A stretch of 58,090 bases of DNA, taken from assembly GCA_013289475.1 (NCBI GenBank), contig JABCZW010000011.1:1-58090 (forward strand), given 5' to 3'. How positions within the stretch are numbered: the stretch's first letter is position 1; each line of letters begins with the position of its first letter. The translations under genes were made by a program, and so were the position numbers. Origin of the DNA: Bacteroidota bacterium. GTDB lineage: Bacteria; Bacteroidota; Bacteroidia; JABEUT01. Positions 34,009 to 42,382 of the stretch are shown here, in pieces. The notes below the pieces were generated by a model. It made no database searches, had not been told where the DNA came from, and saw only the letters and a list, made by a program, of their open reading frames with translations.

Positions 34009-34689
34009 ATGAACTACCTTTCTTCTAATATAAAGTTCTTAAAACATCAGCGTAAGCAAACTGTTGCAGGGCGTGCACAACTTTCTGCTATAAAGGATAA
34101 ATATATTAAGCAGGCAGAAAAGAATAGTAATAATGTAACACTACCGCAATTACTTTCATTCTCGCAGGCATTCGGCCTTTCTATAGATACATTGGTGAAT
34201 GTTGACCTGGCAACGAAATTTACAAAAGCTGCTGCAGTTAAATTATTAGTAATTGATATTGATGGTGTGCTTACCGACGGCGGCATGTACTATACCGAAA
34301 GCGGAGACGAATTAAAAAAGTTCAATACCAAGGACGGGCTTGCTATTAAACGATTAGTAAAGAATGGTATGCAGGTTGCATTTTTGAGTAACGGAAAAAA
34401 TACAGCGCTTATTCAAAGCCGTGCAAAGCTTTTAGGCGTGCAAAAAATATATGTTGGCTTTGAGGAGAAAGAAAAGATACTTGACAAGTGGGTAAAAGAA
34501 TTAAAGATCAGTTATAAGAACGTGGCATACGTAGGTGATGATGTAAATGATTTAAAAGTAATTACAAAAGCAGGGTTCTCAGCCTGCCCCTCCGATGCTA
34601 TGGATATTATTAAGCAAAAGGCAACCATTATTCTTACCCGCAATGGTGGCGATGCGTGCGTGCGCGAGATGATTGATAATTATCTCTAG
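34009..34689 (+). CDS. KdsC-like HAD phosphatase with N-terminal XRE-like domain
   Basis: 226 residues. Residues 1-~66 resemble a degenerate XRE helix-turn-helix (SNIKFLKHQRKQTVAG ... TLPQLLSFSQAFGLSIDTLV). From ~77 a C0-type HAD domain follows: LLVIDIDGVLTDGG (nucleophile Asp83, Asp85), MQVAFLSNGKNTALIQSRAK, and YVGDDVNDLKVI, the layout of KDO-8-phosphate phosphatase and N-acylneuraminate-9-phosphatase. It starts 3 nt after the aldolase stop. The XRE part could autoregulate or merely oligomerise; DNA contact residues are not certain. Confidence 0.85.
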   Translation: MNYLSSNIKFLKHQRKQTVAGRAQLSAIKDKYIKQAEKNSNNVTLPQLLSFSQAFGLSIDTLVNVDLATKFTKAAAVKLLVIDIDGVLTDGGMYYTESGDELKKFNTKDGLAIKRLVKNGMQVAFLSNGKNTALIQSRAKLLGVQKIYVGFEEKEKILDKWVKELKISYKNVAYVGDDVNDLKVITKAGFSACPSDAMDIIKQKATIILTRNGGDACVREMIDNYL

Positions 34690-34690
34690 G

Positions 34691-35539
34691 CTATTTTACT
34701 ACAATTAGTTTTTTTGCAGAAATACTCTGACCATTAGAGGTCAATTGATAAAAATATGTACCTGCTGAAACATCAGAAGTAGTTATATGCAAATGGTCAA
34801 ATCTAGTATCAACATTATATCGCTTTATTTCCCTGCCGGTCATATCATATAGCACAATTTCACCGCTATTATTTCCAGCAGGTAATTTATAATATATATC
34901 TGTATAATTTGTTGCCGGATTAGGATATATAGCTGAATAACCATTTGAAGTTGTACTCATATTCTCTATTCCTAATGGTGGATTACCACCAGTACAAGTA
35001 GGCATACAAGGCAATTTTCCGCCTAATTTATAAATTTGATTATTTATAACTTGTCCACTCGGATTTTGCTGGGTAACTATCATGAAGGTTCCACTATCAC
35101 TATTAAAAATGGGAGATACTATGCCCACAATCGACCCAATATTATATATCACATGGGCATTATTCTCACTAAATACAAGAGTTCCGTTATCCTTATAAAT
35201 AGCAAACGTATCGGGAGTACTTCCTAAATCAACCATATAATCAACATGCAAAGTATCTGTATCAAACAACCCTTCCGAAATAAATGAAATTTGAGGAGGA
35301 TTATAAATACTCCATGTGCCCGGAATAACAATCGTTTTAAAAACAGAATAATTTAAATTATATAGATTTATAGAATCTAGTCCATTAAAATAAACATACT
35401 TGAAACCAGAATGCTCCAAGTATACCCATTGAAAATTATCCCCGGGAGTAGAATACGTATGTTGTAAAGTTACCTGTGCTTTAGTTTGCAAACCAATAGC
35501 TAAAAGAAATATAAATAAGAGTTTCTTGTATTTATGCAT
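34691..35539 (-). CDS. T9SS type A sorting domain protein
   Basis: 282 residues. The signal peptide (KLLFIFLLAIGLQTKAQ) is followed by about 180 residues of beta-rich, propeller-like sequence with no named domain (HSGFKYVYFNGLDSINLYNL, TFAIYKDNGTLVFSENN). A T9SS sorting domain of about 80 residues closes it (AIYPNPATNYTDIYY, LYDMTGREIKRYNVD, SAGTYFYQLTSNGQ, KKLIVVK). Its end is 1 nt from the end of the phosphatase gene, convergent. Secreted; function unknown. Confidence 0.82.
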   Translation of the reverse strand: MHKYKKLLFIFLLAIGLQTKAQVTLQHTYSTPGDNFQWVYLEHSGFKYVYFNGLDSINLYNLNYSVFKTIVIPGTWSIYNPPQISFISEGLFDTDTLHVDYMVDLGSTPDTFAIYKDNGTLVFSENNAHVIYNIGSIVGIVSPIFNSDSGTFMIVTQQNPSGQVINNQIYKLGGKLPCMPTCTGGNPPLGIENMSTTSNGYSAIYPNPATNYTDIYYKLPAGNNSGEIVLYDMTGREIKRYNVDTRFDHLHITTSDVSAGTYFYQLTSNGQSISAKKLIVVK

Positions 35540-35669
35540 GATATTGTGGTTTCTTGGTTATAACAAATGTACTTAATTATTTTATTAAAACCTCCGGTTC
35601 ATTTATTCATATAATTTTGGTTTCTATTTTCTACATTCGCACAGCAATTCAAAAAATACCCTGTAACAG

Positions 35670-36347
35670 TTGAAAAATTTCCTGGTCATTTTTTTTATTT
35701 CTGCCCTTCTCTTTTTTAATTCCTGCGCCCCATCACGTTTAATACGTCCGCTCGATAAAGGACAAAAAGTAGTTAGCGCCAATATAGGCGGGCCACTGTT
35801 TCATTACTCAGGCACCGTTATTCCGGTACCATTAACATCCTTAATGTATGCACAGGGAATAACCGATAATACTTCTGTATTTGGTTCGGTACATACCACA
35901 GCATTATTATTTGGTGTTGCACAAACCGATATTGGCGTTTGCCAGAGGTTGTATTACAACGACAGCCTTCACCTTGGCATAAGTGTAAATCCTGCATTAA
36001 ATATTGCACAGGAGTTTTGGCCACAATTTTCGGGTGGATTTAAACTTTGGCCTCAAATAGATTTGAATGCTTACTGGGAAATACATCCTAAAAAGAGTTT
36101 TGTTTACGCGGGCTTTGAGAATTGGTTTGAGCTTGCAACGCAACGAGCCGACGCACAACCCCAAACCACACATTGGTTGTTCTGTCCGCAGGTGGGCTAT
36201 ACATATTCAAGGCTAAAATGGAATTACAGCATTGAACTGAAATATATTGCACCTAACCTCGATAATTTACCTAACGTGGTGGATTATGTTGGTATAGGAG
36301 GCAAAGGCACACTGGCTTTTTATATAAGTGTAAGCAGAAAATTTTAA
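35670..36347 (+). CDS. Outer-membrane lipoprotein-like barrel protein
   Basis: 225 residues starting with TTG (35670), giving a lipoprotein signal MKNFLVIFFISALLFFNSC with lipid Cys at 19. The rest is strand-rich (VVSANIGGPLFHYSGTVI, YNDSLHLGISVNPALNIA, KSFVYAGFENWFELAT, WNYSIELKYIAP) and ends AFYISVSRKF, like a small beta-barrel. A TACATTCG box at 35632-35639 fits as promoter. It begins a pair with the hydrolase gene 1 nt downstream. No family recognised. Confidence 0.62.
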   Translation: MKNFLVIFFISALLFFNSCAPSRLIRPLDKGQKVVSANIGGPLFHYSGTVIPVPLTSLMYAQGITDNTSVFGSVHTTALLFGVAQTDIGVCQRLYYNDSLHLGISVNPALNIAQEFWPQFSGGFKLWPQIDLNAYWEIHPKKSFVYAGFENWFELATQRADAQPQTTHWLFCPQVGYTYSRLKWNYSIELKYIAPNLDNLPNVVDYVGIGGKGTLAFYISVSRKF

Positions 36348-36348
36348 C

Positions 36349-37242
36349 ATGAAGAAATCATACATACTCTTTGCCCTCCTGGTTGTATCATTCAGCTCAT
36401 GCTTTAAGTTGGATAGTCAATTGTTTAATAATTTGAAGTGTACCCAATACCTGTTAGATAATTACACCGGTACACAAGATTTTATTTTAGATAACAGCTA
36501 TAAAATACCCGATAGTCTCATTCATATCTTTACACTGCAATCGAGAGAGCCGAGTGAAAGCAATGCTACACAGATATATGCCATATACATTGGCGACATA
36601 AGTAAAATTGCAACCGATACCGTTATTATGTATTGCCATGGCAACAAATGGAACATGGATTTTTACTGGCAGCGTGCCAAGCTGTTGGCTAATACCGGCA
36701 ACAAAAACCAATATGGAGTATTGATGGTTGATTATCGCGGTTACGGCATGTCAAGCGGCACACCAACCGAAGATGGTATGTATGCCGATGTTGATGCAGC
36801 CTTGCAATGGTTGAACAATAAAGGGCTTAGCAATAGCCGTTTAATGATATACGGATTTAGCCTAGGCTCGGTACCAGCGACTATGCTTACTGCACACCCG
36901 CGCACTATGACACCTGCCAAATTAATATTAGAAGCGCCCTTTGCTTCATCTGCAACTCTGGTTAACGATGCCACACAATTAGATCTGCCTCCATCGTATG
37001 TTACCACTTTTAAAATTGATAATGCCGATGAAATTAAATTAGTTAACCAGCCTTTTATGTGGATGCATGGCCTGAGCGATACTTTTTTAAACTGGCAAAC
37101 CAACGGGCTTGTTGTTTACAATAACTACCAGGGAATATATAAAGAGAAGCACCTTATACCGGGTGCCGATCATGGAGAAATACCTGTAAAGGATGGTTTT
37201 GTGCAATACAGTAGTGACCTGTATGCGTTTATAAAAAGGTAA
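36349..37242 (+). CDS. Alpha/beta-hydrolase lipoprotein
   Basis: 297 residues. Lipoprotein signal MKKSYILFALLVVSFSSC (Cys18). The fold is a serine hydrolase: VIMYCHGNKWNMDFY (oxyanion strand), VDYRGYGMSSGTPTEDGMY, nucleophile Ser171 in YGFSLGSV, Asp244 in HGLSDTF and His275 in GADHGEI. Similar to BAAT/ABHD13-like cell-surface hydrolases; the substrate is unknown. Probably translated together with the preceding barrel-type lipoprotein. Confidence 0.83.
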   Translation: MKKSYILFALLVVSFSSCFKLDSQLFNNLKCTQYLLDNYTGTQDFILDNSYKIPDSLIHIFTLQSREPSESNATQIYAIYIGDISKIATDTVIMYCHGNKWNMDFYWQRAKLLANTGNKNQYGVLMVDYRGYGMSSGTPTEDGMYADVDAALQWLNNKGLSNSRLMIYGFSLGSVPATMLTAHPRTMTPAKLILEAPFASSATLVNDATQLDLPPSYVTTFKIDNADEIKLVNQPFMWMHGLSDTFLNWQTNGLVVYNNYQGIYKEKHLIPGADHGEIPVKDGFVQYSSDLYAFIKR

Positions 37243-37247
37243 GAAAT

Positions 37248-37967
37248 TTATCTCTTCAGCAACTTATTATTCACCAACTTATTCATCACTTCTTCTTTAA
37301 GAGTCCGGCTTATAGGTATGCTTTTACCTTTAACATATATATCATTGCCATCAATACTTTCAATTTTGGGTATAGCCACAATAAATGATTTATGCACCTT
37401 TAAAAATTTGTCGGCAGGCAAATAACTTTCAACTGCTTTCAGCGTGAGATATGAAATGTATTTTTCTTTCAGTGTATGAAAGATCACATAATTCTCCATT
37501 GCTTCCATATAAAGCAAATCGTCATACACTATCTTCTCAAACCTATCCTCACAACGGATAAAAAAATAATCATCTGTCTTCGGTAATGTTTTATTACCCA
37601 ATTGTTTCAGATTATAAAAATCCTTCGCCTTTTGGCATGCCCTTAAAAATCTCTCAAAAGAAATTGGCTTAACCAGGTAATCCAACACATCTAGTTCAAA
37701 CCCCTGCAATGCATATTCTGAATAGGCTGTAGTAAAGATTACCATAGGCGGATTCTTAAGTTCTTTCAGAAATTCAATGCCGGTCATTTTAGGCATTTGT
37801 ATATCTAAAAAAATCAAGTCAATGTTTTCCTTGCTTAACAGGGCATGTGCCGCAGCTGCATTTTCACCCTGTCCTTTTAGTTCAAGAAAGTCCACATCAG
37901 AAACATATTCTGCCATGCCTTTGCGGGCAATAGGTTCATCGTCTATTATAATGCAATTAATTTTCAC
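37248..37967 (-). CDS. LytTR-family response regulator
   Basis: 239 residues. Receiver: INCIIIDDEPIARKGM, phospho-Asp55 in LIFLDIQMPKMTG, FTTAYSEYA and DYLVKPISFERF. C-terminal LytTR DNA-binding domain: FFIRCEDRFEKIVYDDLLYM, EAMENYVIFHT, FLKVHKSFIVAIPKIESIDG, IPISRTLKEEV. Its start overlaps the end of the upstream LytS-type kinase by 11 bp, so the pair is coupled. Confidence 0.95.
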   Translation of the reverse strand: MKINCIIIDDEPIARKGMAEYVSDVDFLELKGQGENAAAAHALLSKENIDLIFLDIQMPKMTGIEFLKELKNPPMVIFTTAYSEYALQGFELDVLDYLVKPISFERFLRACQKAKDFYNLKQLGNKTLPKTDDYFFIRCEDRFEKIVYDDLLYMEAMENYVIFHTLKEKYISYLTLKAVESYLPADKFLKVHKSFIVAIPKIESIDGNDIYVKGKSIPISRTLKEEVMNKLVNNKLLKR

Positions 37968-38976
37968 CTTTTGTAATTTTTAATATTGCATCAAACCTGT
38001 CATTATTCTCAATCACATTTAATTCAAACCTATCCGGATACAATAACTCCAGTCTTCTCTCTAAATTCTTTAACCCTATACCACCGTTATCGTTTTGCTC
38101 AGCCTGTTCTGTTGTATTATTCACCTTGCAAATAAATGTATTGTGTACGTAACTCAAAGTTATATTTATTTCATTGGGCTTGTTAGTGTAATGCGAAACA
38201 TGCTTAAATGAATTCTCTACCAATGGAATTATAAGCAATGGAGCAATTTCAAAATCTCTTACATTTTCATCAATATTGAAGTTTATGTTATAGTTTTTAT
38301 CCAACCTCTGGCGTTGCAGTTCCACATAACTCTTTAAATAGCTTAACTCTTTAGCAATAGGTATTCTATCGGCAGCACATTCATATAATTGGTATCGAAG
38401 CATTTCCGAGAGTTTCATTAATGTTCCGCGGGCATCGGTATTCGCCTTATCTATCTGGAAATAAAGCGAATTAAGTGAGTTGAAAAGAAAATGCGGATTA
38501 TGTTGCGCTTTTAAAAAATCGAGCTCATTCTTTATCTTTTCTTTTTCTACTTCTTCCAAATAGCGCTGGTTCTTCATTCTGTCTATCATCATTTTACCCG
38601 CAACCAATACACTGGTCCAAATAAATATGTTAAGCAATGAATTAGGAAACAGCTTTGCAAAATCAGGTGCAGGTAAGCTGTATAAGTATATAGTTATGTA
38701 GTATGAAACCAATGCTCGCAGAAATGCAGCAAGCGCTGTAGAAAATGAAAAAAGAAGAATAAAAGGAACATATTTATTTTTGTTGAGAAACCTGGGAATA
38801 AGATAGTTAGTAGTGAAATAATAATTGAGAGCAATGAATACCAGGTAGCAAAATTCAATGCCAATGGTGCGGGTTATGGTAATGGTCCTGTTCTGGAAAA
38901 CAAGCACCCATACTATATACAAACCAACCCAAAAAGCTATTTCAAGAGGGACCCTATAATTATTCTTTGCCTGCAT
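37957..38976 (-). CDS. LytS/YehU-type sensor histidine kinase
   Basis: 339 residues. Four hydrophobic segments fill the first ~140 residues (IAFWVGLYIVWVLVFQ, IEFCYLVFIALNYYF, FILLFSFSTALAAFLRA, LLNIFIWTSVLVAGKMM) with no sizeable external sensor domain. The kinase region has KAQHNPHFLFNSLNSLYFQI with the phospho-His, a parallel His-kinase helix, PLLIIPLVENSFKHV and the ATP lid GGIGLKNLERRLELL. Partner of the overlapping LytTR regulator. Confidence 0.93.
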   Translation of the reverse strand: MQAKNNYRVPLEIAFWVGLYIVWVLVFQNRTITITRTIGIEFCYLVFIALNYYFTTNYLIPRFLNKNKYVPFILLFSFSTALAAFLRALVSYYITIYLYSLPAPDFAKLFPNSLLNIFIWTSVLVAGKMMIDRMKNQRYLEEVEKEKIKNELDFLKAQHNPHFLFNSLNSLYFQIDKANTDARGTLMKLSEMLRYQLYECAADRIPIAKELSYLKSYVELQRQRLDKNYNINFNIDENVRDFEIAPLLIIPLVENSFKHVSHYTNKPNEINITLSYVHNTFICKVNNTTEQAEQNDNGGIGLKNLERRLELLYPDRFELNVIENNDRFDAILKITKGEN

Positions 38977-39122
38977 CTTATTGCTTTACGATTTAAAATT
39001 ACGCATAATCATATCATCTGTATAGTATTTACGTCATTGGTGTATATTGCTTGATGAAATGTATCTTGTCAAGCTATAGGTGCCGTTCGTCTAAAAAAAT
39101 ATTTTTACGCTTGTATACAATT

Positions 39123-39130
39123 TATGTTTG
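39123..39130 (+). promoter_or_regulatory. -7 box (TATGTTTG) of the DoxX gene
   Basis: Exact TAnnTTTG match 24 nt before the ATG at 39155. -33 element unclear. Confidence 0.45.
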
Positions 39131-39154
39131 CTGCATAATCAAAACCAAATTATC

Positions 39155-39628
39155 ATGAAAAAGACATTTGACTGGCTGTTTAACCCACCTGTTATGGGCG
39201 CCAAAGAAATTCTCATTATACGTTTAATGACAGGTAGCGTATTCTTTTGGGAAGGAATATTAAAATTTGTTTACCCCAACCAGGGTGTGGGCCGTTTCAC
39301 TAAGCTTGGTTTCCCTATGCCTGAAACTATGGCGCATTTTGTTGCTGTATGTGAAATTGTTGGAGGGCTTTTTATTCTGTTTGGGTTTTTAACAAGGGTA
39401 ACTTCTTTTTATTTTATCCTGCAAATGATTGTTGCCATTCTGTCAACTAAAGTTGCACTTTACCTGGGCACCTCTCCATTGCCTTTACCGCCTGCACCAC
39501 CAACAGTTGGCTTTTGGGCAGTATTGCACGAAACGCGTGCTGACTGGGCGCAATTGCTTACATCGGTATTTTTGCTTTTAGTAGGTCCGGGTGTATTGTC
39601 TCTCGACCACACAAGAAAGAAAGCTTGA
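39155..39628 (+). CDS. DoxX-family membrane protein
   Basis: 157 residues with four transmembrane helices: EILIIRLMTGSVFFWEGILK, MAHFVAVCEIVGGLFILFGF, FYFILQMIVAILST and WAQLLTSVFLLLVGPGVL. The FxxG(I/L)xKF segment (WEGILKFVYP) and the GGLFILFGFLTR loop are DoxX/DoxD signatures. I chose ATG 39155 (MKKTFDWLFN); the frame extends 9 codons further through the promoter box. DoxX proteins are linked with thiol/quinone redox stress in some bacteria; no specific role shown here. Confidence 0.85.
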   Translation: MKKTFDWLFNPPVMGAKEILIIRLMTGSVFFWEGILKFVYPNQGVGRFTKLGFPMPETMAHFVAVCEIVGGLFILFGFLTRVTSFYFILQMIVAILSTKVALYLGTSPLPLPPAPPTVGFWAVLHETRADWAQLLTSVFLLLVGPGVLSLDHTRKKA

Positions 39629-39687
39629 CTAAGCATTAGGTAAAGCCGGAAAATTAAAATAACTTTGTTGGAGTAAACCCCATTGCA

Positions 39688-41427
39688 ATGAAAAAGTTAT
39701 TTCTTTTTCTGTTCTTCATTAGTTCTGTCAATCTTTTTGCACAAAGCAATATTGCTTTTACCGATTCGGCTGTAAGTCATGTAGTATCGGGCAATTACAA
39801 CCCGCTTACCTATTACCCCAGCACGATACTTAACAGGCCCGATACTATTTTTAAAGGCATCAATGCAAGGATAAGCACAGATTCATTGAAGAGCTATATT
39901 TTTAAACTTGCTTCATTTTATAACCGTAATACCATTTCCGATACCGTTTCACAAACGCATGGCATTGGCGCTACACGCAGGTGGATATATTCGAAGTTTC
40001 AGCAATTCAGCAATGCATGCCAAAACAGGTTATTGCCCGCGTATTTGCAGTTTACATTTAATATAGATTCAGTTAAGCAACACCGGAATGTTGTAGCTGT
40101 TTTGCCGGGCATAGATACTACCGATAAATCAATCATAATTATTGAAGGCCACATGGATAGCCGTTGTGCAAATAATTTCGACACGATATCGAAAGCCGAA
40201 GGTGTGGAAGATAATGCAACCGGTGCAGCACTGGTAATGGAACTGGCAAGGGTTATGAGTAAGTACAGTTATAATAACACCATAGTATTTATGACTACCA
40301 CTGGCGAAGAACAAGGCTTATATGGCGCTTATGCCTTTGCTAATTATGCAAAAACAAAAGGCATTAAAATAAAAGCAGTGCTTAATAATGATGTTATTGG
40401 TGGCATAATTTGCGGTTATACTTCTTCTGCACCAAGCTGTCCCGGTTATGGTAATTTAGATAGTACACAGGTACGTATTTTCTCACTTGGTTCTTTCAAT
40501 TCTGCCCATAAAGGACTTGCAAGATTTATAAAACTGGAGTATAAAGAAAACCTGTTGCCTACTGCTACAGTGCCTATGCTCATAAGCGTTATGGCTCCGC
40601 AAGACCGCACCGGCAGAGGTGGCGATCATGAACCATTTAATTCTGATGGGTTTACTGCCATACGTTTTACATCCGCCAATGAAGATGGTGATGCCAATGT
40701 TACTGATACTGCCTACCGAGACAGGCAACATACCAGCGGAGATTCATTAGGCACATTCAAGAAAAATAGCACAAGCCTTACTCCCGATAGTTTATTTGTA
40801 AACTTTGCTTACCTCAGTCGCAATACAATTATTAATGGTAATGCTGCAGGTATGCTGGGTATCGGTCCCAATCAACCTGATATGGCTCTTACTTCACCGT
40901 CGCCAGGTTCTTTAAGGATACAGGTAACTAAACAAACGCAATATAAAAAATACCGTATTGGCTTACGCTCTACAACCAATGACTGGGATTCGGTTTATAC
41001 CATGACCGGCACTCTTATAGATACTATTACGGGCCTTGCAGGAGGAACCTACGATGTAAGTGTAATGTCGGATGATACCAATGATATTGAAAGTTTACCG
41101 TCGAAAGAATACACAGCTAAAGTTACAGGAGTGGGAGAAATAAATGCACCACAGCGAAACATTGAATTATTACAAAACAAGCCTAATCCGTTTGATATAG
41201 CCACTTATATATCTGTGCAGGTAAATGATAACGTAGAATATAAAAATGCGTATATCTCTATAACAGATCTGAAAGGGGCAGAAATAAAGAGAATACCTAT
41301 TCAGTTAAACAAAGGTGTTGATGAAGTTCTTTTCGATCATGGTTATCACCCTACAGGTATTTATATCTACACTCTTGTTATAGATGGGCAGGTTGTTGAG
41401 AGTAAGCGAATGGTGTTTGCTAATTAA
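39688..41427 (+). CDS. Secreted M28 zinc aminopeptidase with T9SS sorting domain
   Basis: 579 residues. Signal peptide MKKLFLFLFFISSVNLFAQS. The M28 catalytic domain has all five zinc ligands: His155 (EGHMDS), Asp175 (VEDNATG), Glu207/208 (TGEEQGL; one base, one ligand), Asp235 (LNNDVIG) and His314 (GGDHEPF). After about residue 400 an Fn3-like segment (KKYRIGLRSTTNDWDSVYTM) is followed by the C-terminal sorting domain (LLQNKPNPFDIATYI, YISITDLKGAEIKR, GIYIYTLVIDGQ). Secreted through T9SS, probably for peptide nutrition. A TAACTTTG box lies at 39660-39667. Confidence 0.93.
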   Translation: MKKLFLFLFFISSVNLFAQSNIAFTDSAVSHVVSGNYNPLTYYPSTILNRPDTIFKGINARISTDSLKSYIFKLASFYNRNTISDTVSQTHGIGATRRWIYSKFQQFSNACQNRLLPAYLQFTFNIDSVKQHRNVVAVLPGIDTTDKSIIIIEGHMDSRCANNFDTISKAEGVEDNATGAALVMELARVMSKYSYNNTIVFMTTTGEEQGLYGAYAFANYAKTKGIKIKAVLNNDVIGGIICGYTSSAPSCPGYGNLDSTQVRIFSLGSFNSAHKGLARFIKLEYKENLLPTATVPMLISVMAPQDRTGRGGDHEPFNSDGFTAIRFTSANEDGDANVTDTAYRDRQHTSGDSLGTFKKNSTSLTPDSLFVNFAYLSRNTIINGNAAGMLGIGPNQPDMALTSPSPGSLRIQVTKQTQYKKYRIGLRSTTNDWDSVYTMTGTLIDTITGLAGGTYDVSVMSDDTNDIESLPSKEYTAKVTGVGEINAPQRNIELLQNKPNPFDIATYISVQVNDNVEYKNAYISITDLKGAEIKRIPIQLNKGVDEVLFDHGYHPTGIYIYTLVIDGQVVESKRMVFAN

Positions 41428-41430
41428 TAT

Positions 41431-42096
41431 TTATTCTCCCCCGTTTATCATATCTGACACAATGCCTTTGTTCTTTTTGCCTATCTCGGCCAGAACAACA
41501 CCGCCAAGGTGTGCTACTATATAAGTAATTATTACCCACATAAAAACAGAATGGAAATCGCTTGCAATGCTTCTTGCATTTTTCAAGCTGTCTACGTCAT
41601 CAGAATAGACCATAAATAAACCTGTACTTGTCTGCACTAAAAGTGAGAAGTAGAAAAAGAGGTATAACGCCTTCACCAATAAATAATGTTTTGTTTCTTT
41701 TTTCTCTGCACCGGGCATTTTTAAATATTTCAATGCTTTTTTTATTGCCCGAATAAGTTTTTGTTCTTTCGGTTGAAAGAATTCAATGAGAATTCGAAAA
41801 ACAAACAGGCCGGTCAACACATACCCAATATAAGTATGCCAGTTCCATACCAGGTCATTAAATTCATGCGCTACTGATCTGGCCTGCGCGGCGCTAACGG
41901 TTACACTACTTTTTTGAAGATTTTCCTGAACAAGAGAAATATTAACCCTGGTATTGAACAAAGTCTTTGCCAGCAAAACTGTTATGAGTGATCCAAAAAT
42001 GGTTACAAATGTGGTCCAATGCCAAATTCGTATAGTCAAGGAATGCCTTTCCCTGAAAGATGGCTCTGCATTTGTTCCTTTTGATTCTATTGCCAC
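41431..42096 (-). CDS. Cytochrome b561-like membrane protein
   Basis: 221 residues with four transmembrane helices. Candidate heme histidines lie in RHSLTIRIWHWTTFVTIFGS (helix 1), WNWHTYIGYVLTGLFVFRI (helix 2), and SDFHSVFMWVIITYIVAHLG (helix 4), the pattern of the cytochrome b/b6 (Ni,Fe-hydrogenase b-type, b561) family. Expected to transfer electrons across the cytoplasmic membrane. No partner redox gene is adjacent, so the electron donor is unknown. Its stop is 3 nt from the convergent M28 gene. Confidence 0.82.
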   Translation of the reverse strand: MAIESKGTNAEPSFRERHSLTIRIWHWTTFVTIFGSLITVLLAKTLFNTRVNISLVQENLQKSSVTVSAAQARSVAHEFNDLVWNWHTYIGYVLTGLFVFRILIEFFQPKEQKLIRAIKKALKYLKMPGAEKKETKHYLLVKALYLFFYFSLLVQTSTGLFMVYSDDVDSLKNARSIASDFHSVFMWVIITYIVAHLGGVVLAEIGKKNKGIVSDMINGGE

Positions 42097-42172
42097 AATA
42101 AATAATTTATATTGCTGATATATAGATGGTTGCGTGCATCAAAATACATACCAGGGAATATTTTGACTTTTG

Positions 42173-42246
42173 TAGCGAGGGAGAGAGTTGAACTCTCGAC
42201 CTCCGGGTTATGAATCCGGCGCTCTTACCAACTGAGCTACCTCGCC
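42173..42246 (-). tRNA. tRNA-Met (anticodon CAU)
   Basis: A 74-nt cloverleaf read on the minus strand: acceptor GGCGAGG/CCTCGCT with G1-U72, D arm GCTC/GAGC, anticodon loop TTCATAA, T arm GAGAG/CTCTC with loop TTCAACT, and discriminator A. CAU could be elongator Met or a lysidine-modified Ile2; G1-U72 rather than an open 1-72 pair and an A31-C39 mismatch fit elongator Met best. CCA is not encoded. Confidence 0.93.
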
Positions 42247-42382
42247 ATTCCTTTCGTTTTTTTCAAAACGGGGCGCAAATATAATGATTTTAGAAAGAGA
42301 CTGAATTTTTCAGCTATTATTAACAAAACCTAGTTTGCTATCATAATTTTTTTATTATTGCCATTCTATTCCGGTCAACTAA

